DNA from: CAWKKW01 sp963850345
Lineage (GTDB): Bacteria; Acidobacteriota; Terriglobia; Terriglobales; Acidobacteriaceae
Assembly (NCBI GenBank): GCA_963850345.1
Contig: CAWKKW010000009.1
Coordinates: 496,001 to 560,000, forward strand
Length of the DNA stretch: 64,000 nt
Direction: 5' to 3'
The position numbers and the translations under genes are program-made. The notes beneath the pieces are model-generated. The model searched no databases. It was not told the DNA's origin and saw only the letters and a program-made list of their open reading frames with translations. Positions within the stretch are counted from its first letter, which is position 1. Each line of letters starts with the position of its first letter. Below are positions 1-8,550 of the stretch, one piece after another.

Positions 1-1053
1 ATCGCCGTGCCACATGCCGTGCAACTGCGGCACTGTCACGTGCGATTCATCCACAAAGACCAGGTAGTCGCGCGGGAAGTAATCCAGCAGCGTTGGAGGA
101 GGCTCGCCCGGCAGGCGGCCGGAAAAGTGCCGCGAATAGTTCTCGATGCCGTGGCAATACCCCATCGACTTGATCATTTCCAAATCGAAGCGAGTGCGCT
201 GGTGAACCCGCTGCGATTCCACCAGCCGCCCTTGCGACTCTAGATCTTTCTCCCACCACTCCAGTTCGTTGAGGATGGAATCCATCGCGGTGCGCTTGCG
301 TTCGGGCTGCACCACATAGTGCGATTTCGGATAGATAGGCAAGCGCGCATACTTCTGCCGCACCGTGCCGAAGAGTGGATCGATCTGCGCCAGCGATTCA
401 ATCTCGTCGCCGAAGAGTTCGATCCGGTAGGCGTTCTCATCGTAAGTTGGGAAGACTTCAATCACGTCGCCACGCACGCGGAAAGTGCCGCGCCGGAAAT
501 CCGCGTCGTTGCGTTCGTACAGAATCTCGACCAGCCGCTTGGTGATATCTTCACGCCGCAGCTTCTGGCCTTTCTCCAGCAACAGCAACATGCCGTAGTA
601 GGCCTCTGGAGAGCCAAGACCGTAAATGCACGAGACTGAGGAGACGATGATGGCGTCTCGGCGTTCGAATAGCGAACGAGTCGCGGAAAGCCGCAGCTTG
701 TCCAATTCCTCGTTGATGGTCGCTTCTTTTTCGATGTAGAGATCGCCGGATGGAATGTAGGCCTCGGGCTGGTAGTAGTCGTAGTACGACACAAAGTACT
801 CGACTGCGTTGCCCGGAAAGAACTGCTTGAACTCGTGATACAGCTGCGCCGCCAGGGTCTTGTTATGAGCGAGGATCAGCGCCGGCCGGTTGAGTTGCTC
901 AATGATTTTGGCGACCGTAAAGGTCTTGCCTGAGCCGGTGACACCAAGCAGCGTCTGGTGCTGTTCCCCAGCGTTGAGTCCGGTGACGAGTTCGTCGATC
1001 GCGCGGCCCTGGTCGCCGCGCGGCTTGTAGTCGCTTACCAGCTGAAAGTCCAT
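1..1053 (-). CDS. uvrB: Excinuclease ABC subunit B, 5' part only
   Basis: This is the N-terminal 351 codons of UvrB, the helicase-like damage-verification subunit of nucleotide excision repair, which acts in the cytoplasm with UvrA and UvrC. The gene runs off the window edge, so the C-terminal half is missing. Visible landmarks are the Walker A loop GVTGSGKT at residues 37-44, the tyrosine-rich beta-hairpin YFVSYYDYYQPEAY from about residue 86 that inserts between DNA strands, and the DESH Walker B box near residue 340. The start MDFQLVSDYKPRGDQ matches the family N-terminus. The reading frame is open throughout. No neighbour suggests an operon; the next minus-strand gene lies about 100 bases upstream. 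I see no SOS box that I would defend. Confidence 0.97.
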   Translation of the reverse strand, partial: MDFQLVSDYKPRGDQGRAIDELVTGLNAGEQHQTLLGVTGSGKTFTVAKIIEQLNRPALILAHNKTLAAQLYHEFKQFFPGNAVEYFVSYYDYYQPEAYIPSGDLYIEKEATINEELDKLRLSATRSLFERRDAIIVSSVSCIYGLGSPEAYYGMLLLLEKGQKLRREDITKRLVEILYERNDADFRRGTFRVRGDVIEVFPTYDENAYRIELFGDEIESLAQIDPLFGTVRQKYARLPIYPKSHYVVQPERKRTAMDSILNELEWWEKDLESQGRLVESQRVHQRTRFDLEMIKSMGYCHGIENYSRHFSGRLPGEPPPTLLDYFPRDYLVFVDESHVTVPQLHGMWHGD

Positions 1054-1153
1054 TTTGGGGAAAGTCTCTCACGTCTATGGTAACCCATGAGCGAACAAAC
1101 GGCGAAGCTATATGCCGAACTCAAGATTCGACAAGTATGGGCGACTCACTAGC

Positions 1154-1954
1154 CTAGGGCTTCGGAGTTGCTGGAGAGTTTGCAGCCGGCGGGTTGGAGA
1201 TCTCGCTCCGCGAATGCAGTTTGATTTTGAATTGCCGGTGTTCGCCTGAACGCAGGGAAAGGTAGGGGTGGTTCTTCTCCTCCGCGGTCCAGGGCAGGTA
1301 CCCGGGGCTGGTCACGGTTAGACGTACCAGACCGGGCGCAATGAGCAGGTCGGCAGGGGACCGTCGGCGTGCGTGCAGCCACTCGTTATTGTTATCCAAT
1401 TGCTGCCCCGGCTCCATGGCCTGCAAGTCGAGCATCATGCCGCCAAGCGGGCGATTCGTGTCGGCGTCAAAGAGTTCAAGGTGGACAAAGGCCGCCTTGG
1501 GCCCCAGGTGAAGCTGAACATCCGTGGTCGGAGCGCCGGGCTTCACTGTCACCCTCACTGGCTTGGCTGTCTTGGACGTACCGAAGTCGAAGACCGGATC
1601 CGGGTACCCATCCTCGACCTTGAAGACCAGCAGTTCCCATTCGCCAGGATGCATCGTGTAGATGACGAAGTGGCCCATGTGATCGGTGTGCACAGTACGC
1701 AGGTGGATCGGCATACCAACCCCATCGTAGGGCTGGATCGCCGCACGCTCAACCGGATTCCCCTGCTCGTCGACAACCGTTCCGGAGATGGAGCCGGGCT
1801 CCTGGCTCACTCCCGCGGCGGGTGGGGTCAGGATGGGAGCCTGTGCGCGAACTTCGGCCGTGAGGCTGCAAACCAGAGCTAGCGCAGAAATGGCCGCAAC
1901 CCGATGCAACCAGGCATGCCGTCGTGCGTTCCGGTGCGTAATAGGACCGATCAT
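1154..1954 (-). CDS. Secreted protein with carboxypeptidase-regulatory-like domain
   Basis: A 266-aa exported protein of unknown job. A basic N-terminus followed by a hydrophobic stretch and VRAQA gives a plausible signal peptide (about residues 1-38). Residues 55-150 form a CarboxypepD_reg-like beta-sandwich beginning GSISGTVVDEQGNPVERA, the same module found at the front of the TonB receptors in this window. The remaining half is beta-rich and ends in a Pro/Ala-rich tail. The ATG at 1954 is preceded by GGAG at six bases, which supports the start. It is divergent from the ECF sigma gene at 2159, so the roughly 200-base gap should hold both promoters. Such proteins are common in Acidobacteria; an adhesion or periplasmic structural role is only a guess. 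Confidence 0.75.
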   Translation of the reverse strand: MIGPITHRNARRHAWLHRVAAISALALVCSLTAEVRAQAPILTPPAAGVSQEPGSISGTVVDEQGNPVERAAIQPYDGVGMPIHLRTVHTDHMGHFVIYTMHPGEWELLVFKVEDGYPDPVFDFGTSKTAKPVRVTVKPGAPTTDVQLHLGPKAAFVHLELFDADTNRPLGGMMLDLQAMEPGQQLDNNNEWLHARRRSPADLLIAPGLVRLTVTSPGYLPWTAEEKNHPYLSLRSGEHRQFKIKLHSRSEISNPPAANSPATPKP

Positions 1955-2158
1955 TCAAATCTCCAGCAAAAGGGCGTGTTCGGATGGTAGTGGAGCGTGC
2001 CGGCTGCGGGGAACTCACCTTTCGTGGGAGCGATTCTGCACCCAGAGCCGGCCGTCGCCACTGCTCATTTCGGACGTCATTGCCGGTCGCTCAGATTTTG
2101 AGCAATATTTCGCGCTGTTCTGTAGGCTCGCACGCCTGAGCCTCGTCTATTCCAGTGC

Positions 2159-2737
2159 ATGGAACAAGCAGCCTCTAAAACCCTGATGGCGATAGACTCC
2201 GTTGCTCCGGTGCGGGAGATCGATGATTTCGACGAGGTTGTGCGGCAGCACCGTGGCCGGATCACCCGCTATCTCATGGCCTGCCTTCGCGATCAGGACG
2301 CTGCAGAGTCGATGACGCAGGAATGCCTGTGGAGGGCCTACAAGGCGCGAGCCAGCTTTCGGGGCGACTGCCAGATGAGTACCTGGCTGCTGCGCATCGC
2401 GGTCAACCTGGTGCGCGACCACGCCCGGCTCGGCAAGGTGAAGTTCTGGAAGGCTGCGCAAGTTTCGTCCACCGACGTGGCGGAGTTGTGGGAGTCCATT
2501 CCCGATCGGCAAAGCTCACCCGAGGCGACCGTCCTCGCTCGCGACCAGTTGAAGCGAGTTTGGGCAGCGGTCGACGATCTGTCGGAGAAGCAGCGGACCG
2601 TCTTCGTGCTGCGATTTGTAGAAGAGATGGAATTGTTTGAGATTGCCACGGCAACCGGCATGAATGAGTCCACCGTGAAATCGCATTTGTATCGTGCGTT
2701 GGCGGTTGTACGCCAACGGAGTGGAGGTAGGCCATGA
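2159..2737 (+). CDS. ECF RNA polymerase sigma factor
   Basis: A 192-aa extracytoplasmic-function sigma factor. Region 2 is seen around residues 38-90 (DQDAAESMTQECLWRAYKAR, then STWLLRIAVNLVRDHAR) and region 4 around 135-185 (LSEKQRTVFVLRFVEEMELF and a helix-turn-helix ending NESTVKSHLYRAL). It redirects RNA polymerase when its anti-sigma factor releases it. Its stop overlaps the next start as ATGA (2734-2737), so the anti-sigma gene is translationally coupled. No good Shine-Dalgarno precedes ATG 2159; ATG 2186 is an in-frame alternative. Together with the two genes downstream it resembles the sigma/anti-sigma/periplasmic-sensor arrangement of cnr-type metal systems, although the order of the genes differs. 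Confidence 0.92.
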   Translation: MEQAASKTLMAIDSVAPVREIDDFDEVVRQHRGRITRYLMACLRDQDAAESMTQECLWRAYKARASFRGDCQMSTWLLRIAVNLVRDHARLGKVKFWKAAQVSSTDVAELWESIPDRQSSPEATVLARDQLKRVWAAVDDLSEKQRTVFVLRFVEEMELFEIATATGMNESTVKSHLYRALAVVRQRSGGRP

Positions 2738-3249
2738 AAGACCAAGACACAGAACGGGGACAGCAGTCGACCGGGCATTTGACCGAACAACAGATTCTCG
2801 CCTGGCAATTGAACGAGCAAACCCCGGAGCAGGCCGCCCACGTGGCGGAGTGTCGCGAGTGCCGCACCGAGGTCGAGGGACTGCAATCGTCTCTAGCGGT
2901 ATTTCGCAGCGCGGTTTTCGCGTGGAGTGACGGTCACGAGAGCCGCACACTCCGGCCCCTCTGGACTGCACCCCGCAAGCGATGGCTGCAGCCCGCGTTG
3001 CAGTGGGTCGCTGCCGCTGCATTGCTGGCAGGCGTGGCCGCTCCGCTCTACACCCACCGGGTCATGGAACAGCGGCGCGAAGAACAGGCGCAACAGCGGG
3101 CCCGCGCGGATCAGGCGCTGCTCGAGCAAGTCGACCAGGAAGTTTCCCAGACCGTGCCGGACTCGATGGAGCCGCTTGCGGACTTGGTGTCTTGGCAAAC
3201 CCCAAGCGGCAGTCAACGAACCATTACACCCTCAAGGAGAAACAAATGA
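2734..3249 (+). CDS. Membrane-anchored zinc-finger-type anti-sigma factor
   Basis: A 171-aa protein that most likely sequesters the ECF factor encoded just upstream. Residues 18-60 carry the ZAS-like signature with HVAECREC (His-x3-Cys-x2-Cys), typical of zinc-binding anti-sigma domains. A single hydrophobic segment (WVAAAALLAGVAAPL, about residues 92-106) should place the C-terminal part in the periplasm; that part is Gln/Arg/Glu-rich and probably helical or coiled. The start overlaps the sigma gene by ATGA and its own stop overlaps the next start by ATGA (3246-3249), so three genes are strictly coupled. No sequence similarity to a named anti-sigma is claimed beyond the domain pattern. Confidence 0.82.
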   Translation: MKDQDTERGQQSTGHLTEQQILAWQLNEQTPEQAAHVAECRECRTEVEGLQSSLAVFRSAVFAWSDGHESRTLRPLWTAPRKRWLQPALQWVAAAALLAGVAAPLYTHRVMEQRREEQAQQRARADQALLEQVDQEVSQTVPDSMEPLADLVSWQTPSGSQRTITPSRRNK

Positions 3250-3866
3250 AAGTGTACAGAATGGCAGTTTTTTCCATGGCAATCGCCACGGCCTCTCTAG
3301 GATCGCTTGCGGTTGCCCAGGGTCCGGGTGGCGATGGTCCCGGCATGCATGGCGGCGCTCCTTGGGACTCGAGGCGGCCGCCGATGGAACGTGCGCTTCA
3401 CGGCGATGGCCACGGAGGCCGCTGGTGGGATAACCCGGCGATGGCCCAGAAGCTCGGACTCAACGCCGATCAGCAAAAGAAGATGGATGACATCTTTCAG
3501 CAGAGCCGGCTTAAGCTGATCGATGCCCACGCCGCACTGCAAAAAGAAGAGACGGTGATGGAACCCCTCATCGGCGCGGATCAGCCCGATGAATCGAAGG
3601 TGCTTTCGCAGATCGACCGAGTGGCCCAGGCGCGTGCCGAACTGGAGAAGACCAACGCTCGCATGCTGCTCGGATTGCGCCGCGTGCTCACGCCCGACCA
3701 GTGGAAGAAGTTGCAGGCAGAGCGGATGGACCATCACGGACCAGACGGAATGGAAGGCCGGCGGCACGGCGAGGAAGGCAGGATGCACGGCGGTCCCGAG
3801 GTTCCGCCACCGCCGGGTGGTGCAGGGTCCCAGCCCCCGCTTCCGCCCAGCCCGCCTAACCAATAA
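3246..3866 (+). CDS. Spy/CpxP/CnrX-like periplasmic LTxxQ protein, His/Met-rich
   Basis: A 206-aa exported protein with signal peptide MKVYRMAVFSMAIATASLG ending near LAVAQG. The core (about residues 70-160) is helical and has the paired signatures LGLNADQQKKMDDIF and LTPDQWKKLQAER, which characterise the Spy/CpxP and metal-resistance sensor fold. Both flanks are rich in His, Met and Gly (HGDGHGG, MDHHGPDGM, GRMHGG), suggesting metal binding. The start ATG overlaps the anti-sigma stop. In known cnr systems a protein of this fold is the periplasmic metal sensor that acts on the anti-sigma factor; by position and fold this protein could do the same, or it could be a periplasmic chaperone. A longer upstream in-frame extension exists but overlaps the anti-sigma gene and lacks a signal peptide. 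Confidence 0.82.
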   Translation: MKVYRMAVFSMAIATASLGSLAVAQGPGGDGPGMHGGAPWDSRRPPMERALHGDGHGGRWWDNPAMAQKLGLNADQQKKMDDIFQQSRLKLIDAHAALQKEETVMEPLIGADQPDESKVLSQIDRVAQARAELEKTNARMLLGLRRVLTPDQWKKLQAERMDHHGPDGMEGRRHGEEGRMHGGPEVPPPPGGAGSQPPLPPSPPNQ

Positions 3867-3888
3867 AAATTTCACTGCGCAAACGCCA

Positions 3889-3922
3889 GCTGAGGGGCCG
3901 CAAGCTCCTCAGCTTCTTTTTT
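3889..3922 (+). terminator. Rho-independent terminator after the sigma/Spy operon
   Basis: The stem GCTGAGG / CCTCAGC (extended by inner GC pairs) is followed by TTCTTTTTT. It lies 22 bases after the Spy-like stop codon and also separates it from the converging TonB receptor gene. Confidence 0.85.
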
Positions 3923-3936
3923 GCCGTTCAGATCGG

Positions 3937-6573
3937 CTAGAACACAAAGCGCATGGCCAACTGGATGCGCCGCGGCGGCGCCGCCGAGATCACCTGGTTG
4001 AACTGCGCGGAGCCTTGTACAGGGTCGATGTACGACCCGTTCACGTGGTTCAGCACATTGAATCCAGACGCCGACAAGCCTAACGTCGGGCTCTTATCCG
4101 ACTCCTTCGGATGCAGCTTGAAGTCGTACCCCCAGCGCAAATCCATGTCCACGTAGTCCGGTCCCACTTCGCTGTCGCGGGTCACGCCGTCCGGCCGCGC
4201 GTTGAAGAGATTGTCGCCATAGTTATCCTCGCCAGTGGTGATTGAGTAAGGATGGCCGCCGTTGGCAAACACGCCAAAGCCGATGTTGAGCGGATGATCC
4301 GCGTTGATCTCCCCGAAGATGCCGAATCGCTGATGCAGATCAAACGACGGCGTCGCCCACTCTGCCTCTGGATTCCGCTGATCCTCCGGAAACCAGTAGA
4401 TGCCGTCGGTGTTGTTGCCGTAATGCGTCCAGCTATACCAGGCGAATGCGGTGAAGTAGCGATTGAAGCGGCCCCGATAGTTCACGTCGAGGGCGGCGCC
4501 TTTCTGGTAGCCCTCAGACTGAATCTGGCGCAACTGGCCGAGGCTTGGATTGGGACGCTGCGTGTAATTCGTCGCAGGCATGGGTGCATTTACATCGATA
4601 GACCGAAACAGATCTGCCCCGCGGTTGAGACGTCCGCCAATTGAGATCGTCGCCTTCTCGCCGATCTGCCGCTCGACAGACAGGCCGAAGTGCATCTGGT
4701 AGGGCGTGCGAATGCCGGGCTGCAGCTGCACCATCGAGGGCGGCAGCGATGTCGCATCCACGCAAAGTGAAATCGGGTAGCAAAGCTCCTGCTGCCGCGA
4801 CGAAACTCTCACCAGCCGACGCCGCGCCGATTCGTAACGCACCATGTCCGCCAGAGGACCACCGCCGATGCGGTCGTAGTAGATGCCGCCGCCTCCGCGC
4901 AACACTGTTTTCGAACCAGGATCGACGACGTAAGCGAAAGAGAGCCGCGGAGAGAAGTTGTTAGTGTCCTGCGCAAGAAAATTTTGCCAGTCATAGCGCA
5001 GGCCGGGGGTGAGCGACAGGCGAGGCGTGAGTTTGATCTGGTCTTGAATGAATCCGCCCACCTCCTGCTGGTGATAGACGAATCGCGAAGCGCCCTGCGC
5101 TGCGGAATACCCCGACGGGCGATTGGCCTGATAATCCGCGAGGCTGGCGAAGGTGTAAGTCCCGGCGGCGTTCGTGCGGTCATCGAGCACCCGCCGGCCG
5201 AAGTGCGGTACGTTGATGCCGAACTTTAGCGAATGCGGCCCACGCGTCCACGACACGATGTCGCTCAGTCGCAGGTTGTACTCGGTGCGTTCCTGGTCAG
5301 ACTGCGCGCTGCCGCCCAGAAAATTGCCTTGAACCTTGATCTGTGGCGCTTCTTTTGCATCGCTATACGGATTGCTGACTCGCTCCAGCACCGCGGAGGC
5401 CTGGTTCAGCCGGGTTGCCGACATCACGTAGTCGTCGTGAAGAATGACGTCGTCTTCCCGGTACTCGGTGTTGACGCCGACATCTGGCAGCGTCTGGTTG
5501 CCCACATTCTGGTTGCGATTGGTAGCGTCCTGAAAGGCGTAGGTCGCGTACGCGCTGTTCTTGTCAGTGAACTGGTGTCCGACGCGAAGCGAAAACTCCG
5601 TGTTGCGAGTCGGTGCGGGAACATTCGCGCGGTAGTCGATGCCCTGAGTGTTGGTCGGATTGCTCGTATCCGGCAGCGTAGCATTCACCACGGCTTGCAG
5701 ATCCTCTTCGGAGCGATTGAATGAAAACAAAAAGCCGGTCTTGTTGCTGTGCCCAACCGGCCCGGTCACATTGCCCTCGTAAATGCGGCGCTGTTCAAAT
5801 GGCTTGTTCGGCGCGAAGGCGTTCTGCGCATTCAAGCCTGAGTCGCGAAACATGAAATTGAATTCGCCGTGATACTTGTCCGCATTGGGCTTGGTGATGA
5901 TCTGCAACTGGCCGCGACCCGGACGGTAATATTGCGCCGAGTAAGGATCCTCATTGATGTGGATCTCCTGCACGGCGGAGGGAGAGACCGTCGCGCGATT
6001 TGATTCCACTCCGTCGACCATCAGCCCGGTACCTGCGGTCGCCGTGTCGCCCGCATCCATAAAGCTGCTCATCGCAGTTACGTAATCGTTATCGAAGACA
6101 GGCAGCGATTTCAGGTCGGCTGCGGTCATCACGGAAGTGTCGCCGTTGTTCTCGGAACTGCTTAGATCGACGTCAGAACCGGCATTCACATTCACCTGCG
6201 TAACGTTGGCCGCAATGGCCAGCGAGATGCCGAGCGCAGAGCTGGCGGTCGCCCCCACATGTACGTGCTGGCTGCTGTTACGAAAGCCGGCCATGGTGAC
6301 GGTCAGGGTGTAGTCTCCCTGCTGCGCAGGACGAAGCTTGAAATTGCCCGCACCATCCGATGTCGCGGTTGCCGCAGCCGCGCCGGTCGCATCGTCCAAC
6401 TCAATATGTGCTCCTGGAATGATTGCCCCCGAGGAGTCAGAAACCGTGCCTGCAATACTGCCCACGCTGCTGCTGGTGCCCGCAGCAGGGGGCTGCGCTT
6501 CGCCTGCGGCGGATGCATGCGATGTGGACGACATCAGGAAGGCGAGGGAGAGAAGCAGACGAGCTGAGTTCAA
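3937..6573 (-). CDS. TonB-dependent receptor, Oar-like, with N-terminal CarboxypepD_reg domain
   Basis: An 878-aa outer-membrane receptor of the Oar-like type abundant in Acidobacteria. A signal peptide (to about residue 23, ASAAG) is followed by a carboxypeptidase-regulatory-like domain (SIAGTVSDSSGAIIPGAHI, residues 38-120), a plug-like region with LMVDGVESNRA and QLQIITKPNADKYHG (residues 135-260), and a long beta-barrel ending in the aromatic C-terminus LAMRFVF typical of outer-membrane proteins. Family members import polymers or siderophores energised by TonB/ExbB/ExbD, but the substrate here cannot be told. Start is TTG 6573 with GGAG seven bases upstream. It converges on the sigma-factor operon, with a terminator between. 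Lineage-specific expansion means orthology cannot be assigned. Confidence 0.9.
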   Translation of the reverse strand: MNSARLLLSLAFLMSSTSHASAAGEAQPPAAGTSSSVGSIAGTVSDSSGAIIPGAHIELDDATGAAAATATSDGAGNFKLRPAQQGDYTLTVTMAGFRNSSQHVHVGATASSALGISLAIAANVTQVNVNAGSDVDLSSSENNGDTSVMTAADLKSLPVFDNDYVTAMSSFMDAGDTATAGTGLMVDGVESNRATVSPSAVQEIHINEDPYSAQYYRPGRGQLQIITKPNADKYHGEFNFMFRDSGLNAQNAFAPNKPFEQRRIYEGNVTGPVGHSNKTGFLFSFNRSEEDLQAVVNATLPDTSNPTNTQGIDYRANVPAPTRNTEFSLRVGHQFTDKNSAYATYAFQDATNRNQNVGNQTLPDVGVNTEYREDDVILHDDYVMSATRLNQASAVLERVSNPYSDAKEAPQIKVQGNFLGGSAQSDQERTEYNLRLSDIVSWTRGPHSLKFGINVPHFGRRVLDDRTNAAGTYTFASLADYQANRPSGYSAAQGASRFVYHQQEVGGFIQDQIKLTPRLSLTPGLRYDWQNFLAQDTNNFSPRLSFAYVVDPGSKTVLRGGGGIYYDRIGGGPLADMVRYESARRRLVRVSSRQQELCYPISLCVDATSLPPSMVQLQPGIRTPYQMHFGLSVERQIGEKATISIGGRLNRGADLFRSIDVNAPMPATNYTQRPNPSLGQLRQIQSEGYQKGAALDVNYRGRFNRYFTAFAWYSWTHYGNNTDGIYWFPEDQRNPEAEWATPSFDLHQRFGIFGEINADHPLNIGFGVFANGGHPYSITTGEDNYGDNLFNARPDGVTRDSEVGPDYVDMDLRWGYDFKLHPKESDKSPTLGLSASGFNVLNHVNGSYIDPVQGSAQFNQVISAAPPRRIQLAMRFVF

Positions 6574-6743
6574 GGGTATTCTCCTGCGTGCAGCGTTGGC
6601 CCAAGGTGCGCACGCGCGATTCCTTGGAAGTCTTCCGGTTCATGTGTGGATCGGGTACTCCCGTCAGGGAACCAAGGAGGTGGCCAGTCTCCCCTCAACG
6701 TGCTTGGCGGCGGACATCAGAGGTCCGCAGCTTATTCGATTTA

Positions 6744-7448
6744 CTACTCTATTTTTGCAAGATCAAACAAATCCGTCCAGTCCGAGGGAGTATCCACCAG
6801 TGCATCGGGCTCGACCGATTCCAGTGTATGCGGCGCCAGCCCAAAACGGCATCCAAGCACCCACGCGCCAGCATTTCTTGCGGTCAGCACGTCCACGTCT
6901 GAGTCCCCGATCATCAGCGTCTGTTCCGGCGCAACACCAGCCTCGCGAATCAGCGTGTTCAGGCCCTGCGGGTCAGGCTTCTTTGAGGGAAAGCTGTTAC
7001 CACCGTAGACACGGAAAAAATACTCGCCCAGGCGCAACGCATCGCAGATTGCCTGCGATGGCCCCACCGGCTTGTTACTCAAAACGGCCATCGTCCGCGA
7101 ACCACCGTCAGGCAGCGTCCGCAAGGCCTGGAGTGACTCCCGTACTCCGCTGTAGACGTAGGTGTGGTCCAGTTTGTGTTCGCGATAGTAGTCGAGAAAA
7201 CGCGTGAGCGCCTCGTGGACGAACGCTTCATCGTCCGGATCGCCGAGCGCCCGCCGCACCAGCATGCTCGCTCCATCGCCGATGTAGGTTGCGATCACGG
7301 CTTCGGGCTGTGCCGGCCGGTTATATTGGGCGAGCATCGCGTTAACGCTGTTCGCGAGGTCGGTGCGGGAGTCGATCAGCGTTCCGTCCAGGTCGAAGAC
7401 CAGCAAACGAAGGGATTCAATCGGCAGCGGCCGAATTACTTCAAGCAT
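6744..7448 (-). CDS. gph: HAD-superfamily phosphatase, phosphoglycolate-phosphatase-like
   Basis: A 234-aa HAD hydrolase of subfamily IA. Motif I is VFDLDGTLIDS (residues 16-26), motif II the Ser/Thr of AVLSNK (about residue 123), motif III the Lys of SKKPDPQG and motif IV IGDSDVDVLTARNAG. The cap sits between motifs I and II. The sequence pattern and length agree with Gph, which dephosphorylates 2-phosphoglycolate formed in DNA repair and oxygenase side reactions, but several sugar phosphatases share these motifs, so the substrate is inferred. It is followed, after a 170-base gap containing a small hairpin without a U tract (6710-6728), by the TonB receptor gene on the same strand; co-transcription is uncertain. 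Confidence 0.85.
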   Translation of the reverse strand: MLEVIRPLPIESLRLLVFDLDGTLIDSRTDLANSVNAMLAQYNRPAQPEAVIATYIGDGASMLVRRALGDPDDEAFVHEALTRFLDYYREHKLDHTYVYSGVRESLQALRTLPDGGSRTMAVLSNKPVGPSQAICDALRLGEYFFRVYGGNSFPSKKPDPQGLNTLIREAGVAPEQTLMIGDSDVDVLTARNAGAWVLGCRFGLAPHTLESVEPDALVDTPSDWTDLFDLAKIE

Positions 7449-7494
7449 GTTCCCAGTTTAAAGCAGCGCCCCTCTTCCATCGCTTGCGCTCCCC

Positions 7495-8427
7495 TCAGGC
7501 GTGTGCCGAGATGCCGGCCAGCCTCGTGGCATGCAGATCGAAGATGTCCAGCTGATCGTGGACCGAGAACACGGGCGTCGCTGTGCGGCTCACGATCTGG
7601 TACACCAGGCCGAGGTGCAGTCCGCCCAATGCCGGCATGCTCATGTCTTCGCGATGAATTCCCAAGACGATGAAGTCGCAGTTACGCGCCAGGGCAACGG
7701 CTGCAATGGTTTCGCCAAGACTGCCTTGCTGGGCCATGCAGTGGACCGTCGTCGTGTGAGAGATCTCCTGGCGCGCAATGCCCTGCAGCCGCGTCACGGC
7801 GGCGTGATCGGCACGCGCATGTTCGCCCACCGGCACCACTTTGAGCACGGTGACTTCGGCGCCGGAGAGCGAGGCCAGTGCGTCCACGAATGGCAGCGCC
7901 CGAAGCGAGACTGGCGAGAGGTCAGTCGGAAACAGGATGTGGTTGGAGTTGTAAGCCGCGTCTCGCGTGAGCCAGGCCGCGGGTCCTACGGTCATCACCG
8001 GACACGGCGCGATGCGCAGAATCTTTTCGGCTATCGAACTGCGAACTGGCCGATCAAAACGGTACTGCCCATGCGTACTCAGTACCAGTAGATCCGCATT
8101 GCGCTCACGCACCAGGCTCGAAAGCACATCGCGAATGTCGCCCTGGCGCGCCACCAGCAGATGGGGAATGCCGCATTCCCTGAGCCCCACTGCGCCTGCC
8201 TCCAACTTCTCCTCCGCGGTGCGCAACTCCTCATGCACCACAAACGGCGTTCCCTCCGACCCGGAACCCAACTCGGGATCAATGATATGAGCAACCGTGA
8301 TGTGGGCGCCGTAACGAAGAGCCAGGTTGGCGGCGCGCAGCAAAGCGATGTCAGCGAACTCGGAAAAATCAGTGGCTACGATGATTTCGCGAAAAGGGGA
8401 TTGAGGGTGGGATTCCGAAGCCTGCAT
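7495..8427 (-). CDS. Universal stress protein, two UspA domains
   Basis: A 310-aa cytoplasmic protein with tandem Usp folds. The first (about residues 13-148) begins REIIVATDFSEFADIALLRA and ends with STHGQYRFDRPVRSSIAEKI and CPVMTVGP; the second (about 158-292) begins HILFPTDLSPVSLRALPF and has the degenerate loop GIHREDMSMPALGG. Only the first copy keeps something close to the ATP-binding G-x2-G-x9-G(S/T) loop. The ATG has a GGAGG six bases upstream. It lies 120 bases downstream of a second Usp gene on the same strand. Tandem Usp proteins beside cytochrome bd oxidase are typical of oxygen-limitation regulons, which fits the Crp/Fnr-like site ahead of the neighbouring Usp gene. Confidence 0.9.
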   Translation of the reverse strand: MQASESHPQSPFREIIVATDFSEFADIALLRAANLALRYGAHITVAHIIDPELGSGSEGTPFVVHEELRTAEEKLEAGAVGLRECGIPHLLVARQGDIRDVLSSLVRERNADLLVLSTHGQYRFDRPVRSSIAEKILRIAPCPVMTVGPAAWLTRDAAYNSNHILFPTDLSPVSLRALPFVDALASLSGAEVTVLKVVPVGEHARADHAAVTRLQGIARQEISHTTTVHCMAQQGSLGETIAAVALARNCDFIVLGIHREDMSMPALGGLHLGLVYQIVSRTATPVFSVHDQLDIFDLHATRLAGISAHA

Positions 8428-8550
8428 GTGTTTCCTCCGTATTGCGTGGTCCGGTTAGGAGGGAGATGCAATCATCCGCGCCGGAAGGGCGTTCATCGCC
8501 GGCGCGGATTCGCTTGTTTCAGTACTTCGTCAACTGCTCTGAGCGGCTGA

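Noticed and set aside
6710..6728. Perfect 6-bp hairpin GCGGAC/GTCCGC after the HAD gene
   Set aside because: No U tract on either strand, so not called a terminator.
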